From: Vibrio diazotrophicus
Lineage (GTDB): Bacteria; Pseudomonadota; Gammaproteobacteria; Enterobacterales; Vibrionaceae
DNA: 64,000 nt
Reading direction: 5' to 3'
Assembly: GCF_038452265.1 (NCBI RefSeq)
Contig: NZ_CP151842.1
Span: forward strand, 248,001 to 312,000
Shown here one piece after another: positions 25,359-34,265 of this stretch (positions are counted from its first letter, which is position 1; every line of letters begins with the position of its first letter). The notes below the pieces were generated by a model that was given only the letters and a program-made list of their open reading frames with translations, searched no databases and was not told where the DNA came from. The position numbers and the translations under genes were made by a program.

Positions 25359-26444
25359 ATGGAACGGATCACGGTCAGCTTAGGTGAACGTAGCTACCCA
25401 ATCTCAATTGGTGCCGGATTATTTAATGATCCGGCTCTTCTTTCTCTTTCCCCAAAACAAAAAGTCGTTGTCATCACTAACCATACAGTGGCGCCATTGT
25501 ATGCAGATAAGATCACAGCGTTACTCGACCAGAAAGGTTGTATCAGTTCTGTCTTAGAGCTGCCTGACGGTGAAAAATACAAAACCTTAGAAACATTCAA
25601 TACGGTTTTGAGCTTCCTGCTTGAGCATAATCACAGCCGAGATGTTGTAATTATTGCGTTGGGTGGTGGTGTTATTGGCGACCTTGTTGGTTTTGCTGCG
25701 TCTTGTTACCAGCGTGGTGTCGATTTTATTCAGATACCGACGACCTTGCTTTCTCAAGTGGACTCTTCTGTTGGTGGTAAAACCGCAGTTAACCATCCTC
25801 TGGGTAAAAACATGATCGGTGCGTTTTACCAACCGAAAGCGGTCATCATCGATACAAACTGTCTTGCCACTCTTCCTGAGCGAGAATTCGCCGCAGGCAT
25901 GGCTGAAGTGATCAAGTATGGTATCATCTACGACGAAGCTTTTTTCGTTTGGTTAGAACAACATATGGATGAACTCTATGCGTTGGATGAGCAAGCTCTG
26001 ACGTATGCGATTGCTCGTTGTTGCCAGATTAAAGCAGAAGTTGTTGCTCAAGATGAAAAAGAGTCAGGCATTCGTGCATTGTTGAATTTAGGTCATACAT
26101 TCGGTCACGCGATTGAAGCGGAACTGGGTTATGGCAACTGGTTACATGGCGAGGCAGTTTCTGCTGGCACCATGATGGCGGCGAAAACTGCCCAACTACA
26201 AGGTTTAATTACCGAACAACAAGTTGAGCGAATCCTATCTATATTTAAAAGAGCAAAATTACCGGTACATACCCCAGAAAGTATGTCTTTCGATGACTTC
26301 ATGAAACATATGATGCGCGATAAGAAAGTACTAGCGGGTGAGTTACGTTTGGTATTACCAACCAGCATTGGTACTTCTGACGTAGTGAAAGGCGTGCCGG
26401 AAACCATTATTGAGCAGGCGATAGATTATTGCCGCACCCTATAG
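25359..26444 (+). CDS. aroB: 3-dehydroquinate synthase
   Basis: AroB converts DAHP to 3-dehydroquinate using NAD+ and a divalent metal, the second step of the shikimate pathway. The 361-aa product carries PDGEKYK, the NAD loop ALGGGVIGDLVGFAASCYQRG, PTTLLSQVDSSVGGKTAVN and the metal ligands in LLNLGHTFGHAIE. The start MERITVSLGERSYPI is taken because GGAG lies 8 nt upstream and it matches the E. coli N-terminus. A GTG at 25350 is the alternative. It is 27 bp after aroK and probably cotranscribed. Confidence 0.97.
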   Translation: MERITVSLGERSYPISIGAGLFNDPALLSLSPKQKVVVITNHTVAPLYADKITALLDQKGCISSVLELPDGEKYKTLETFNTVLSFLLEHNHSRDVVIIALGGGVIGDLVGFAASCYQRGVDFIQIPTTLLSQVDSSVGGKTAVNHPLGKNMIGAFYQPKAVIIDTNCLATLPEREFAAGMAEVIKYGIIYDEAFFVWLEQHMDELYALDEQALTYAIARCCQIKAEVVAQDEKESGIRALLNLGHTFGHAIEAELGYGNWLHGEAVSAGTMMAAKTAQLQGLITEQQVERILSIFKRAKLPVHTPESMSFDDFMKHMMRDKKVLAGELRLVLPTSIGTSDVVKGVPETIIEQAIDYCRTL

Positions 26445-26490
26445 CGGGGTGCTTACTTCAGGGTAATGCTGTTTTCCTTTAGGATGAACG

Positions 26491-28014
26491 ATGAATTTGG
26501 CACATGTACTGGAGTTAGATTCTCAGACCGAGTTACTGGAGCGTTTGCAGCTTCTTACTCGTTTTAGCTCAAATTTAATCAATGTTTGTGGTAGCCAAGG
26601 TGCAGGTAAATCTTGGCTGGCACAGCGTTACCTTGAAGCGTGGGCAAATGACAAGAATCAGTCTTTGCTCATGTGTCATCCTAATCAAGACGACGAACAA
26701 CGCCGTACCACCATTCTCTCTCAGCTTAGCTCTGAATCTCTGTTCAATCCCAAAGACTCTCTAGTCGAAAGTTTTTCACACCTGTTCGATCAGACGCAAT
26801 GCGACATTGTGGTTGTGATTGATGATGCGCACTTGTTGTCTGAGACGTTGGTCTCTGAATTGTGGATGTGGATCTTAGAATCTCAAACCAATCCATTATG
26901 GACAGTGAACGTAGTATTATTCGCTCAGTCTACCGGTTTAGACGCCGTCCTAACGCGTTTAAGCTACGGACAGGAACACAAACCAGTTGATTTAGAAGTT
27001 GAACTTTTAAGCCGGGATGAAGCAGATCGCTTGTTTGAACAACGAGTTATGCGTTATGTTGATGATGAACATGAACGCCGCGTAAGAGCTGCTTATAAAA
27101 AAGTGAAAAACTTACCGGGAGAAATTATGGCGCTGGGAGAACAGAAAATGGAAAAACGTATTGTGATTCGTTCAATCATTGGCTCGCCAATGAAAGCCGC
27201 GCTACTGGTACTGGCACTGATTCTATTGATTGGTGGTGGTTACTGGTGGTGGTTATCACAACCTTCCCCAGACGACAAAGCGCAGCAACTGACACTGACA
27301 AAAGAACAAACGGTTATTCCAACGTTGAATGAAGAAAATCAGACGGTGGACACGAACAACGAAGCCGACAGTAACTTGTCTAGTCTAACAAGTAATGGTG
27401 CTACTGATGATTCTGGTGCGCTTCCTCCAGATGTTGTTGAGGATAAACAGGGCGTGGGTATGTCTGATGACGAACAACAACGCGTTGTCATCACGTCTGA
27501 TGTCGTTGATGCGCTGCTAGAAGGCAAACCAGAAAACGTTGATACTTCGAAGATTGATAATCTAGTGGAAGAAAGTGCGGTTCCTCAAACGTTTGGATCT
27601 CAAACCACTGAAACATCTACACCAGCACAGACGGTAGATATTGAACAGCCTAAACAAGTTGAGACTCAAGTCGCACCAGCGGCAGAGAATCCACCTGAAG
27701 TGAAAATTACCTTCTCGTTTGCACGTGAAGAGTTAAAAGCGATGTCTCCTCGTAGCTATACCTTGCAATTGGCTGCGGTAAATTCGCTTCCTGATGCGCA
27801 GCGCTTTATCAATCAGTATCAGCTACAAGGCAAAGTCAATGTTTACCCGACATTAAGAAATAATGTGGAATGGTACATCATTACTTATAGCAACTATCCA
27901 ACTATCCAGTTGGCAAGAGATGCGGTGGAAACCTTGTCGAAACCTTTGCAACAACTTGGTCCTTGGGCAAAATCTTTAAGCCAAGTGCATAGAGAGATAG
28001 ATCGTGCGAAATAA
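26491..28014 (+). CDS. damX: cell-division protein DamX with AAA ATPase and SPOR domains
   Basis: DamX is a septal-ring inner-membrane protein whose SPOR domain binds glycan strands lacking stem peptides. The 507-aa product has an N-terminal AAA-type ATPase region with Walker A GSQGAGKS (34-41) and Walker B VVVIDDAHLL (about 108-117). One membrane segment follows (about 231-250), then a long acidic, Thr/Ser/Pro-rich linker, and a C-terminal SPOR domain (about 420-500, beginning YTLQLAAV). It lies between aroB and dam as in other gamma-proteobacteria. The N-terminal ATPase module is intact, so it may be active; its role is not known to me. Confidence 0.9.
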   Translation: MNLAHVLELDSQTELLERLQLLTRFSSNLINVCGSQGAGKSWLAQRYLEAWANDKNQSLLMCHPNQDDEQRRTTILSQLSSESLFNPKDSLVESFSHLFDQTQCDIVVVIDDAHLLSETLVSELWMWILESQTNPLWTVNVVLFAQSTGLDAVLTRLSYGQEHKPVDLEVELLSRDEADRLFEQRVMRYVDDEHERRVRAAYKKVKNLPGEIMALGEQKMEKRIVIRSIIGSPMKAALLVLALILLIGGGYWWWLSQPSPDDKAQQLTLTKEQTVIPTLNEENQTVDTNNEADSNLSSLTSNGATDDSGALPPDVVEDKQGVGMSDDEQQRVVITSDVVDALLEGKPENVDTSKIDNLVEESAVPQTFGSQTTETSTPAQTVDIEQPKQVETQVAPAAENPPEVKITFSFAREELKAMSPRSYTLQLAAVNSLPDAQRFINQYQLQGKVNVYPTLRNNVEWYIITYSNYPTIQLARDAVETLSKPLQQLGPWAKSLSQVHREIDRAK

Positions 28015-28084
28015 ACCTGAGCTCACTGATAAAATGTGTTACATTTCGCAGCCTTATTTTTGTGGTAAAGAATTAGAGCAGTAG

Positions 28085-28906
28085 ATGAAAAAGCAGCGTG
28101 CCTTTCTGAAATGGGCTGGTGGTAAATATGGCCTAGTCGAAGACATCCAACGCCACTTACCATCTGCTGAAGAGTTGGTAGAGCCATTTGTTGGTGCAGG
28201 CTCTATATTCTTGAACACAGAGTATAAGCACTATCTGTTGGCGGATATCAACCCAGATTTGGTCAATCTCTACAATCTGTTGAAAGAGAGCCCACAGCAC
28301 TATATTTCAGAAGCCAAACGTTGGTTTGTGGCTGAGAACAACCGCAAAGAGTTCTATCTCGATGTTCGTTCGCAGTTTAATCGTACTGATGATGTTTTGT
28401 ATCGTTCACTGGCATTCTTATATATGAACCGCTTTGGATTTAACGGTCTTTGCCGTTACAACAAAAAAGGCGGATTCAACGTCCCATTTGGCTCGTATAA
28501 AAAACCTTATTTCCCTGAATCAGAGCTGGAATTTTTTGCTCAGAAAGCGCAGAGAGCCACCTTTATCTGTGCGGGATATGAAGAGACATTCCGTAAAGCT
28601 GCTAGTAACAGTGTGATTTACTGTGATCCACCGTATGCGCCATTATCAAACACGGCGAACTTCACCTCTTATTCGGGTGCCGGTTTTACGTTAGATGACC
28701 AAGCTGCTTTGGCGGATATCGCAGAAAAAACCGCGACAGAACGTAATATTCCAGTCTTGATTTCTAACCACGATACGATTTTGACCCGCCGTTTGTATCA
28801 CGGTGCTCAGTTAAATGTGGTTAAAGTGAAGCGTACCATTAGCCGTAACGGCTCGGGACGTAACAAAGTGGATGAGCTGCTGGCTCTGTTCAAAGCGGGT
28901 TGTTAA
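28085..28906 (+). CDS. dam: DNA adenine methylase
   Basis: Dam methylates adenine in GATC, marking strands for mismatch repair, origin control and gene regulation; in V. cholerae it is essential because of chromosome 2 replication. The 273-aa product has the AdoMet-binding segment FLKWAGGKYGLV at the N-terminus, FVGAGSIFLN, and the catalytic DPPY motif at 181-184, the same position as in E. coli Dam. It is in the aroKB-damX-dam-rpe-gph-trpS cluster. Confidence 0.97.
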   Translation: MKKQRAFLKWAGGKYGLVEDIQRHLPSAEELVEPFVGAGSIFLNTEYKHYLLADINPDLVNLYNLLKESPQHYISEAKRWFVAENNRKEFYLDVRSQFNRTDDVLYRSLAFLYMNRFGFNGLCRYNKKGGFNVPFGSYKKPYFPESELEFFAQKAQRATFICAGYEETFRKAASNSVIYCDPPYAPLSNTANFTSYSGAGFTLDDQAALADIAEKTATERNIPVLISNHDTILTRRLYHGAQLNVVKVKRTISRNGSGRNKVDELLALFKAGC

Positions 28907-29090
28907 CGGTCGCAATTAGTTGTTAAAGCATGGGAAGGTTTCCTTATACGAATCTTCCCCAAGTCTCTTCCTACCATATCCCTTCTTCGATAAACGAAAA
29001 AACCTTAACGCTAGGATCTCCAGCCACCCTTAGGTAGAATGTCGCACACATTGTGTTCAGCTTGCATTCAATAAGCCTAAGAGGTCAGGT

Positions 29091-29765
29091 ATGAAAGATT
29101 TTCTCATTGCTCCATCCATTCTTTCCGCAGATTTAGCTCGTCTGGGAGAAGACGTCGAAAAAGCGCTCGCAGCGGGTGCTGATGTTGTGCACTTTGATGT
29201 GATGGATAATCACTACGTTCCTAACCTGACTTTTGGTGCTCCGATTTGTAAAGCTCTGCGTGACTATGGCATTACCGCCCCAATCGACGTGCATTTGATG
29301 GTTAAGCCGGTCGATCGCATCATTCCTGATTTTGCTAAAGCGGGCGCATCAATGATTACTTTCCATGTGGAAGCTTCAGAGCACGTAGACCGTACACTGC
29401 AACTGATTAAAGAACACGGCTGTAAAGCGGGCGTGGTTTTAAACCCTGCGACATCGTTAAGTCACTTGGATTACCTGATGGATAAAGTAGATATGATTCT
29501 GCTTATGTCGGTAAACCCAGGTTTTGGCGGACAGTCATTCATTCCTCACACTTTGGATAAACTGCGCGCGGTACGTAAGTTGATTGATGAAAGTGGCCGT
29601 GACATTCGCCTAGAAGTGGATGGTGGCGTGAAAGTGGATAACATTCGTGAAATCGCTGAAGCAGGTGCAGATATGTTTGTTGCTGGCTCAGCTATTTTTG
29701 ACCAACCAGATTACAAAGCAGTCATTGATGACATGCGCGCTGAACTGGCTCGTGTTGAAAAATAA
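29091..29765 (+). CDS. rpe: ribulose-phosphate 3-epimerase
   Basis: Rpe interconverts ribulose-5-phosphate and xylulose-5-phosphate in the pentose phosphate pathway. The 224-aa TIM barrel shows the family segments VHFDVMDNHYVPNLTFG, DVHLMV, MSVNPGFGGQ and LEVDGGV, which together hold the metal and catalytic aspartates and histidines. AAGAGGT precedes the ATG. The 184-bp gap after dam may hold a promoter; it contains only a weak GGGAAG/CTTCCC hairpin. gph follows 35 bp later. Confidence 0.97.
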   Translation: MKDFLIAPSILSADLARLGEDVEKALAAGADVVHFDVMDNHYVPNLTFGAPICKALRDYGITAPIDVHLMVKPVDRIIPDFAKAGASMITFHVEASEHVDRTLQLIKEHGCKAGVVLNPATSLSHLDYLMDKVDMILLMSVNPGFGGQSFIPHTLDKLRAVRKLIDESGRDIRLEVDGGVKVDNIREIAEAGADMFVAGSAIFDQPDYKAVIDDMRAELARVEK

Positions 29766-29800
29766 TTATTAATACAAAGAGAAAGTTAGGGAAGTAGATA

Positions 29801-30481
29801 GTGAACCAAATTAAGCTGATAGCTTTTGATTTAGATGGCACTTTATTAGATAGCGTTCCAGATTTAGCCGTTGCAGCTGACCAAGCAGCACAAGCGTTAG
29901 GTTACCCGGGTGTCACTGAAGTTGAAGTGAGAGATTACGTTGGCAACGGTGCTGATATTCTTATCGGCAGAACTCTGAGCCGCAGCCTGGTGATCGATCC
30001 TGAATTGGATAAAGATGTGCATGCAAAAGCTCGTGAGCTGTTTGATGATTTTTACGAAAAAACAGGGCACAAGCTAAGTCACCTTTACAGCAATGTGAAA
30101 GAGACGCTAGCCTCTCTGCATCATGCGGGTTTCACTCTGGCGTTGGTCACCAACAAACCATCAAAGTTTGTTCCTCACGTACTGGAACAACACAACATTG
30201 CTCAGTACTTTACTGATGTGATTGGTGGTGACACTTTCCCAAATAAAAAGCCTGACCCTATGGCTTTAAACTGGCTTTTGGAAAAGCACCAAGTTGATGC
30301 TAGCCAAATGCTGATGGTAGGCGACTCTAAGAACGACATTCTTGCGGCCAAAAACGCGGGTTGTGCATCGTTTGGTTTAACTTACGGTTACAACCACGGT
30401 GAGCCTATTGCGAATGCGAAGCCAGATTTTGTCGCTGATGATATTGCACAATTACTCGATATCGTTGCAGTTTCGGCATAA
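29801..30481 (+). CDS. gph: phosphoglycolate phosphatase
   Basis: Gph dephosphorylates 2-phosphoglycolate, a product of repair of oxidatively damaged DNA ends. The 226-aa HAD-family protein starts at a GTG and has motif I FDLDGTLLDS with the nucleophile Asp, motif II VTNKPS, and motif III/IV GDSKNDI. It lies between rpe and trpS, the conserved order that supports the specific assignment over other HAD phosphatases. Confidence 0.94.
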   Translation: MNQIKLIAFDLDGTLLDSVPDLAVAADQAAQALGYPGVTEVEVRDYVGNGADILIGRTLSRSLVIDPELDKDVHAKARELFDDFYEKTGHKLSHLYSNVKETLASLHHAGFTLALVTNKPSKFVPHVLEQHNIAQYFTDVIGGDTFPNKKPDPMALNWLLEKHQVDASQMLMVGDSKNDILAAKNAGCASFGLTYGYNHGEPIANAKPDFVADDIAQLLDIVAVSA

Positions 30482-30617
30482 AAACCATTTTCTAAACTAG
30501 AAAAATACTCGTTAATGAGTACACTGCTAAATCGCGCTGAAATAATCAGGTATAGACCGAATCAGCGCATTAGATTGTTAGACCTTTATTCTTATTAGTA
30601 ACAAGGAAATCATACCC

Positions 30618-31637
30618 ATGAGCAAACCCATCGTATTGAGTGGTGTTCAGCCATCCGGCGAACTAAGTATCGGTAACTACTTGGGTGCTCTACGTCAATG
30701 GCAACAAATGCAAGATGACTATGATTGCCAATACTGCGTTGTTGATTTACATGCAATTACGGTTCGCCAAGATCCTAAAGCACTGCATGAAGCGACTCTG
30801 GACGCGTTGGCGATTTGTTTGGCAGTTGGTGTTGATCCGAAGAAGAGCACGCTTTTTGTTCAGTCTCACGTACCGGAGCATGCTCAACTTGGTTGGGTAT
30901 TGAACTGTTACACCCAAATGGGTGAGCTGAGTCGTATGACTCAGTTTAAAGACAAATCAGCACGTTACGCTAATGATGTGAACGCCGGTCTATTTAATTA
31001 CCCAGTGCTGATGGCTGCTGATATTCTGCTTTATGGTGCGCACCAAGTTCCTGTGGGCAGTGACCAGAAGCAACATTTAGAGTTAGCACGCGACATCGCA
31101 ACGCGTTTTAACAACATCTATGCGCCAGAAGCTCCAATCTTCACAGTACCAGAGCCTTACATCCCAACGGTCAATGCACGTGTGATGAGCTTGCAGGATG
31201 CAACGAAGAAGATGTCTAAATCAGACGATAACCGTAAAAACGTAATTACTCTGCTGGAAGACCCTAAGTCGATCATCAAGAAGATCAACAAAGCACAAAC
31301 CGATACAGAAACACCGCCACGTATTGCACACGATGTGCAGAACAAAGCGGGTATTTCTAACCTAATGGGTTTGTACTCTGCGGCAACAGGTAAAACTTTT
31401 GCTGAGATTGAAGCAGAGTATGCAGGTGTTGAAATGTACGGTCCGTTTAAGAAAGATGTGGGCGAAGCATTGGTTGCTATGCTTGAACCTGTACAGGCGG
31501 AATATGCCCGTATCCGTAATGATCGCGAATACTTAAACAGTGTTATGCGTGACGGCGCGGAAAAAGCATCGGCTCGTGCACTGCAAACGCTGAAAAAGGT
31601 ATACGAAGCGGTTGGTTTCGTTGCGCGTCCATACTAA
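30618..31637 (+). CDS. trpS: tryptophanyl-tRNA synthetase
   Basis: TrpS charges tRNA-Trp. The 339-aa class I synthetase has the HIGH-equivalent PSGELSIGNYLGAL near the N-terminus and the KMSKS loop KKMSKSDDN at about residues 194-202. ACAAGGA precedes the ATG. It is the last gene of the dam-rpe-gph-trpS group and is followed by a strong hairpin terminator shared with the convergent SQR gene. Confidence 0.97.
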   Translation: MSKPIVLSGVQPSGELSIGNYLGALRQWQQMQDDYDCQYCVVDLHAITVRQDPKALHEATLDALAICLAVGVDPKKSTLFVQSHVPEHAQLGWVLNCYTQMGELSRMTQFKDKSARYANDVNAGLFNYPVLMAADILLYGAHQVPVGSDQKQHLELARDIATRFNNIYAPEAPIFTVPEPYIPTVNARVMSLQDATKKMSKSDDNRKNVITLLEDPKSIIKKINKAQTDTETPPRIAHDVQNKAGISNLMGLYSAATGKTFAEIEAEYAGVEMYGPFKKDVGEALVAMLEPVQAEYARIRNDREYLNSVMRDGAEKASARALQTLKKVYEAVGFVARPY

Positions 31638-31672
31638 TTTCGTGTTGTACCGATAATCGGTTTCAATATCAG

Positions 31673-31697
31673 AAGGCCAGCATTTGCTGGCCTTTGT
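31673..31697. terminator. bidirectional terminator after trpS
   Basis: AAGGCCAGCA and TGCTGGCCTT form a perfect stem followed by TGTTGT. It lies between the convergent trpS and sulfide:quinone oxidoreductase genes. Confidence 0.75.
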
Positions 31698-31716
31698 TGT
31701 ATCTGACGTATCTGGA

Positions 31717-32991
31717 TTACTCTTTAGTTCGGGTAATTCCGGCAGCTTTGAGAATGTACTTCTCATAAATAGGCTCGCTGGTGCCTTTTTTCACTTTGTA
31801 GAGGAAGTATTTCTCATAGGCAATTTTGGCTATGTGAACCCATTGCCCCATTGAGGTCCAGTTGGTATTACGTGGCGGGTTCTGTGGCAGAGCAATAAAC
31901 GCCGCACCTTTATCACCCATGTCTGCCAAACACAGTGCATTTAACGTAGGTTTGGTGTGCATTTCTTCGCCTCGTTCTAGGCTAAGAATGTTTTCGACAA
32001 TCGCAGTGGTCATTGACTCAATCATAAAACCTGTCTTCGGCGCGCCGACTGGAACGGGGGTATCTTCCAATGGTGGAATGGCGACGCAAACACCAGCAGC
32101 AAAAATCTCCGGATAAACAGGACTACGCTGGAACTGGTCTGTAATGACGAAACCTTTCGGATTGCACAGTTCAGGAACAGCCGCTACAGCTGGAGATCCT
32201 TTAAATGGCGGTAAGAACATCGCCATGGAGAAGGGGAGGTTATGCTCGAAATCCACTTCGCCTTTACGGTTGAGTTCTTCGATATGCGCCATACCCGATT
32301 CAAATTCTTTGACCCTAGAGTTACATATCCATTTGATTCCGCGTTCACGGAACTCATGCTCCATAAGCGCTTTTGAGTCACCGACACCACCCAATCCCAT
32401 ATGACCAATATAAGGTTCGCTGGTCACAAAGGTAATGGGTATTTGATCTCTGACCCTGAGCTTACGCAGATGAGTTTCCAATGAAAGAATGTATTCGTAT
32501 GCAGGGCCGAAGCAGCTTGCTCCTTGTAGTGCTCCGACAAGAACGGGGCCGGGATTTTTAACCAACTCTTCCAATGCCTGATGTGATTTGACGGCATGGT
32601 CGACAGTACAGATCGAATGAGTAAATCCGTTGTCTGGTCCGGCACCTGTTACGGCTTCGAATGCTAACTTGGGCCCAGTACAAATAGCCAGATAGTCATA
32701 GCTGTATTCATTACCGTCACCTGTGATTAAACGCTTTTCCTTCGGTAAGATCTCTGCAACCCCAGAGGTATTGAATGGGATATTGAATTTATCCACATAA
32801 GGTCTGAGATCGAGTACGACCTGTTCTTTTTTTCTTTCGCCTAACGCAACCCAAGGGTTTGATGGAATAAAGTGAAACTCTTCACTTTCATTAATGATCA
32901 TAACCTCATGGTCTTTAGGCAGTTTTTGTCTGAGTTCATACACGATTGACATACCGCCTAATCCGGCACCGATAACTATTGTCCTTTTCAT
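31717..32991 (-). CDS. sqr: sulfide:quinone oxidoreductase
   Basis: SQR is a membrane-associated FAD enzyme that oxidises sulfide to sulfane sulfur or polysulfide and passes electrons to quinone. The 424-aa product has an N-terminal FAD loop (VIGAGLGGMS) and all three cysteines of the redox site: Cys128 (SICTVDHA), Cys160 (GASCFGPAYEY) and Cys354 (NALCLADMGD). These match, from memory, Cys128, Cys160 and Cys356 of the Acidithiobacillus ferrooxidans enzyme. The C-terminal amphipathic region ends YEKYILKAAGITR. It stands alone on the minus strand between trpS and pabA, with a perfect inverted repeat 18 bp upstream of the start, suggesting its own regulator encoded elsewhere. Confidence 0.92.
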   Translation of the reverse strand: MKRTIVIGAGLGGMSIVYELRQKLPKDHEVMIINESEEFHFIPSNPWVALGERKKEQVVLDLRPYVDKFNIPFNTSGVAEILPKEKRLITGDGNEYSYDYLAICTGPKLAFEAVTGAGPDNGFTHSICTVDHAVKSHQALEELVKNPGPVLVGALQGASCFGPAYEYILSLETHLRKLRVRDQIPITFVTSEPYIGHMGLGGVGDSKALMEHEFRERGIKWICNSRVKEFESGMAHIEELNRKGEVDFEHNLPFSMAMFLPPFKGSPAVAAVPELCNPKGFVITDQFQRSPVYPEIFAAGVCVAIPPLEDTPVPVGAPKTGFMIESMTTAIVENILSLERGEEMHTKPTLNALCLADMGDKGAAFIALPQNPPRNTNWTSMGQWVHIAKIAYEKYFLYKVKKGTSEPIYEKYILKAAGITRTKE

Positions 32992-33008
32992 GTTCTCGTC
33001 CTTCTTAT

Positions 33009-33032
33009 TTAAATTAGATTTGTCTAATTTAA
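33009..33032. promoter_or_regulatory. perfect inverted repeat upstream of SQR, operator candidate
   Basis: TTAAATTAGA and TCTAATTTAA are exact 10-bp arms around TTTG. A second small palindrome (TTAGCTAA, 33035-33042) follows directly. Position and size suit an ArsR- or TetR-type dimer, such as the persulfide-responsive BigR/SqrR group that controls SQR genes elsewhere; the identity of the regulator is inference. Confidence 0.55.
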
Positions 33033-33184
33033 TGTTAGCTAATAAATTGGCGGGGAGAGAGGATTGTTTAAAAAATGTGCACGGAGAGCGATTATCAATG
33101 TAACAGCAGTAAACTTATTGATTGAATCTTAGCGGTGGATTCGTAGAATGCGGGGTGTTTTCATTGCAGCAGATACCTTGGCTT

Positions 33185-33763
33185 ATGCTACTCATCATCG
33201 ATAACTACGACTCTTTTACGTATAACTTGTACCAATACTTCTGCGAGCTTGGTGCGGACGTGAAAGTTGTGCGCAATGATGAGATCACCTTGCAACAGAT
33301 TGAGGATTTGAACCCTTCCCATCTCGTTATTTCTCCGGGACCTTGTACACCCAATGAAGCCGGAATCTCTTTAAAAGCGATTGAATACTTTGCTGGAAAA
33401 TTACCGATTCTGGGCGTGTGTCTGGGGCACCAAGCGATAGCGCAGGTATTTGGTGGAGAAGTAGTTCGTGCGCGCCAAGTGATGCACGGAAAAACTTCGC
33501 CAATTACGCACACGGGGAAAAGTGTCTTCGCCGGTTTGAATAATCCTCTCACTGTTACTCGTTATCACTCTTTGGTCGTGAAAACAGATTCTCTGCCAGA
33601 ATGCCTAGAGTTAACCGCATGGACTGAACTACCAGATGGTAGTTTGGATGAAATCATGGGCTATCAACATAAGAGCTTACCGATTGATGCGGTTCAGTTT
33701 CATCCTGAGTCGATCAAGACAGAGCAGGGCCACGAGCTGCTTGCCAATTTTCTGCGTCGCTAG
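33185..33763 (+). CDS. pabA: aminodeoxychorismate synthase glutaminase subunit (PabA) or anthranilate synthase component II
   Basis: PabA releases ammonia from glutamine for PabB to make 4-amino-4-deoxychorismate, the p-aminobenzoate precursor of folate. The 192-aa class I glutamine amidotransferase has the nucleophile elbow GVCLGHQAIA and the catalytic His/Glu in QFHPESI. The ATG at 33185 gives the family N-terminus MLLIIDNYDSFTYNL; the frame is open 21 codons further upstream without similarity. The ribosome-binding site is weak. A trpG-type role is possible, but the argD neighbour fits pabA in gamma-proteobacteria. Confidence 0.9.
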   Translation: MLLIIDNYDSFTYNLYQYFCELGADVKVVRNDEITLQQIEDLNPSHLVISPGPCTPNEAGISLKAIEYFAGKLPILGVCLGHQAIAQVFGGEVVRARQVMHGKTSPITHTGKSVFAGLNNPLTVTRYHSLVVKTDSLPECLELTAWTELPDGSLDEIMGYQHKSLPIDAVQFHPESIKTEQGHELLANFLRR

Positions 33764-34265
33764 AGTCTTCGACTGACAAATATAACTATTTGTCGGAAGT
33801 AGGGGGCATTTCTCAGGTCTAATTACTGCATAACCACTATTTGCGAAGTAATTACCGCTGCTACAATATTTTTCTGTAGCAAATAAGTGAACTTTTCCTG
33901 ACCGCGATCACTATTCTTCATTTTCCTAATATCAAAAACACGATTTGTCTTTGATGAAATTTTATTCGTGATATTTCCTCTCGATTTAGTCTGACTCCTT
34001 GTTTCTTATGGGGTTCGACTAATTATTTTGTGACGGGACAAAGAAAATACTTCATAAAAGCGATGGCTTGTTGCATAAATACTCAACGGTGGTGTCATTT
34101 ATTAGTCTGAAAATGGCTGGCAAAGGATAAATCACTATTGAAATAGTTAATAATTTGTAAATACAATGCTGCATTAACTGAAATGCAATACAAAATTTCA
34201 AGCTTATACTTTTGTAGTTAGGTCGACGATCTACAAAGCATGCGGTATCAAGAAAGGGACGAACA
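33764..34265. other. 502-bp gap upstream of argD
   Basis: No gene is seen. Near pabA there is a hairpin (GACAAATA/TATTTGTC, 33775-33794) without a T-tract. Around 33860 there is a CTACA/TGTAG hairpin. Nearer argD lie the ARG-box candidate listed separately and a palindrome, TGCATT-N6-AATGCA (34170-34187). The rest is AT-rich. A long leader or multiple promoters for argD are likely. Confidence 0.5.
34070..34087. promoter_or_regulatory. argD: ArgR-box candidate upstream of argD
   Basis: TGCATAAATACTCA differs at two positions from the ARG-box core TGAAT-N4-ATTCA. It lies about 180 bp before argD. A second box at the usual offset is not evident. ArgR control of arginine genes is established in gamma-proteobacteria. 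Confidence 0.5.

Noticed and set aside
28930..28960. GGGAAG/CTTCCC hairpin after dam considered as a terminator
   Set aside because: The loop is large and no T-tract follows.
34060..34090. Possible sigma-54 promoter upstream of argD, as for E. coli astC
   Set aside because: A GGC...TTGC arrangement is present, but the GG to GC spacing is 6 bp instead of 10.
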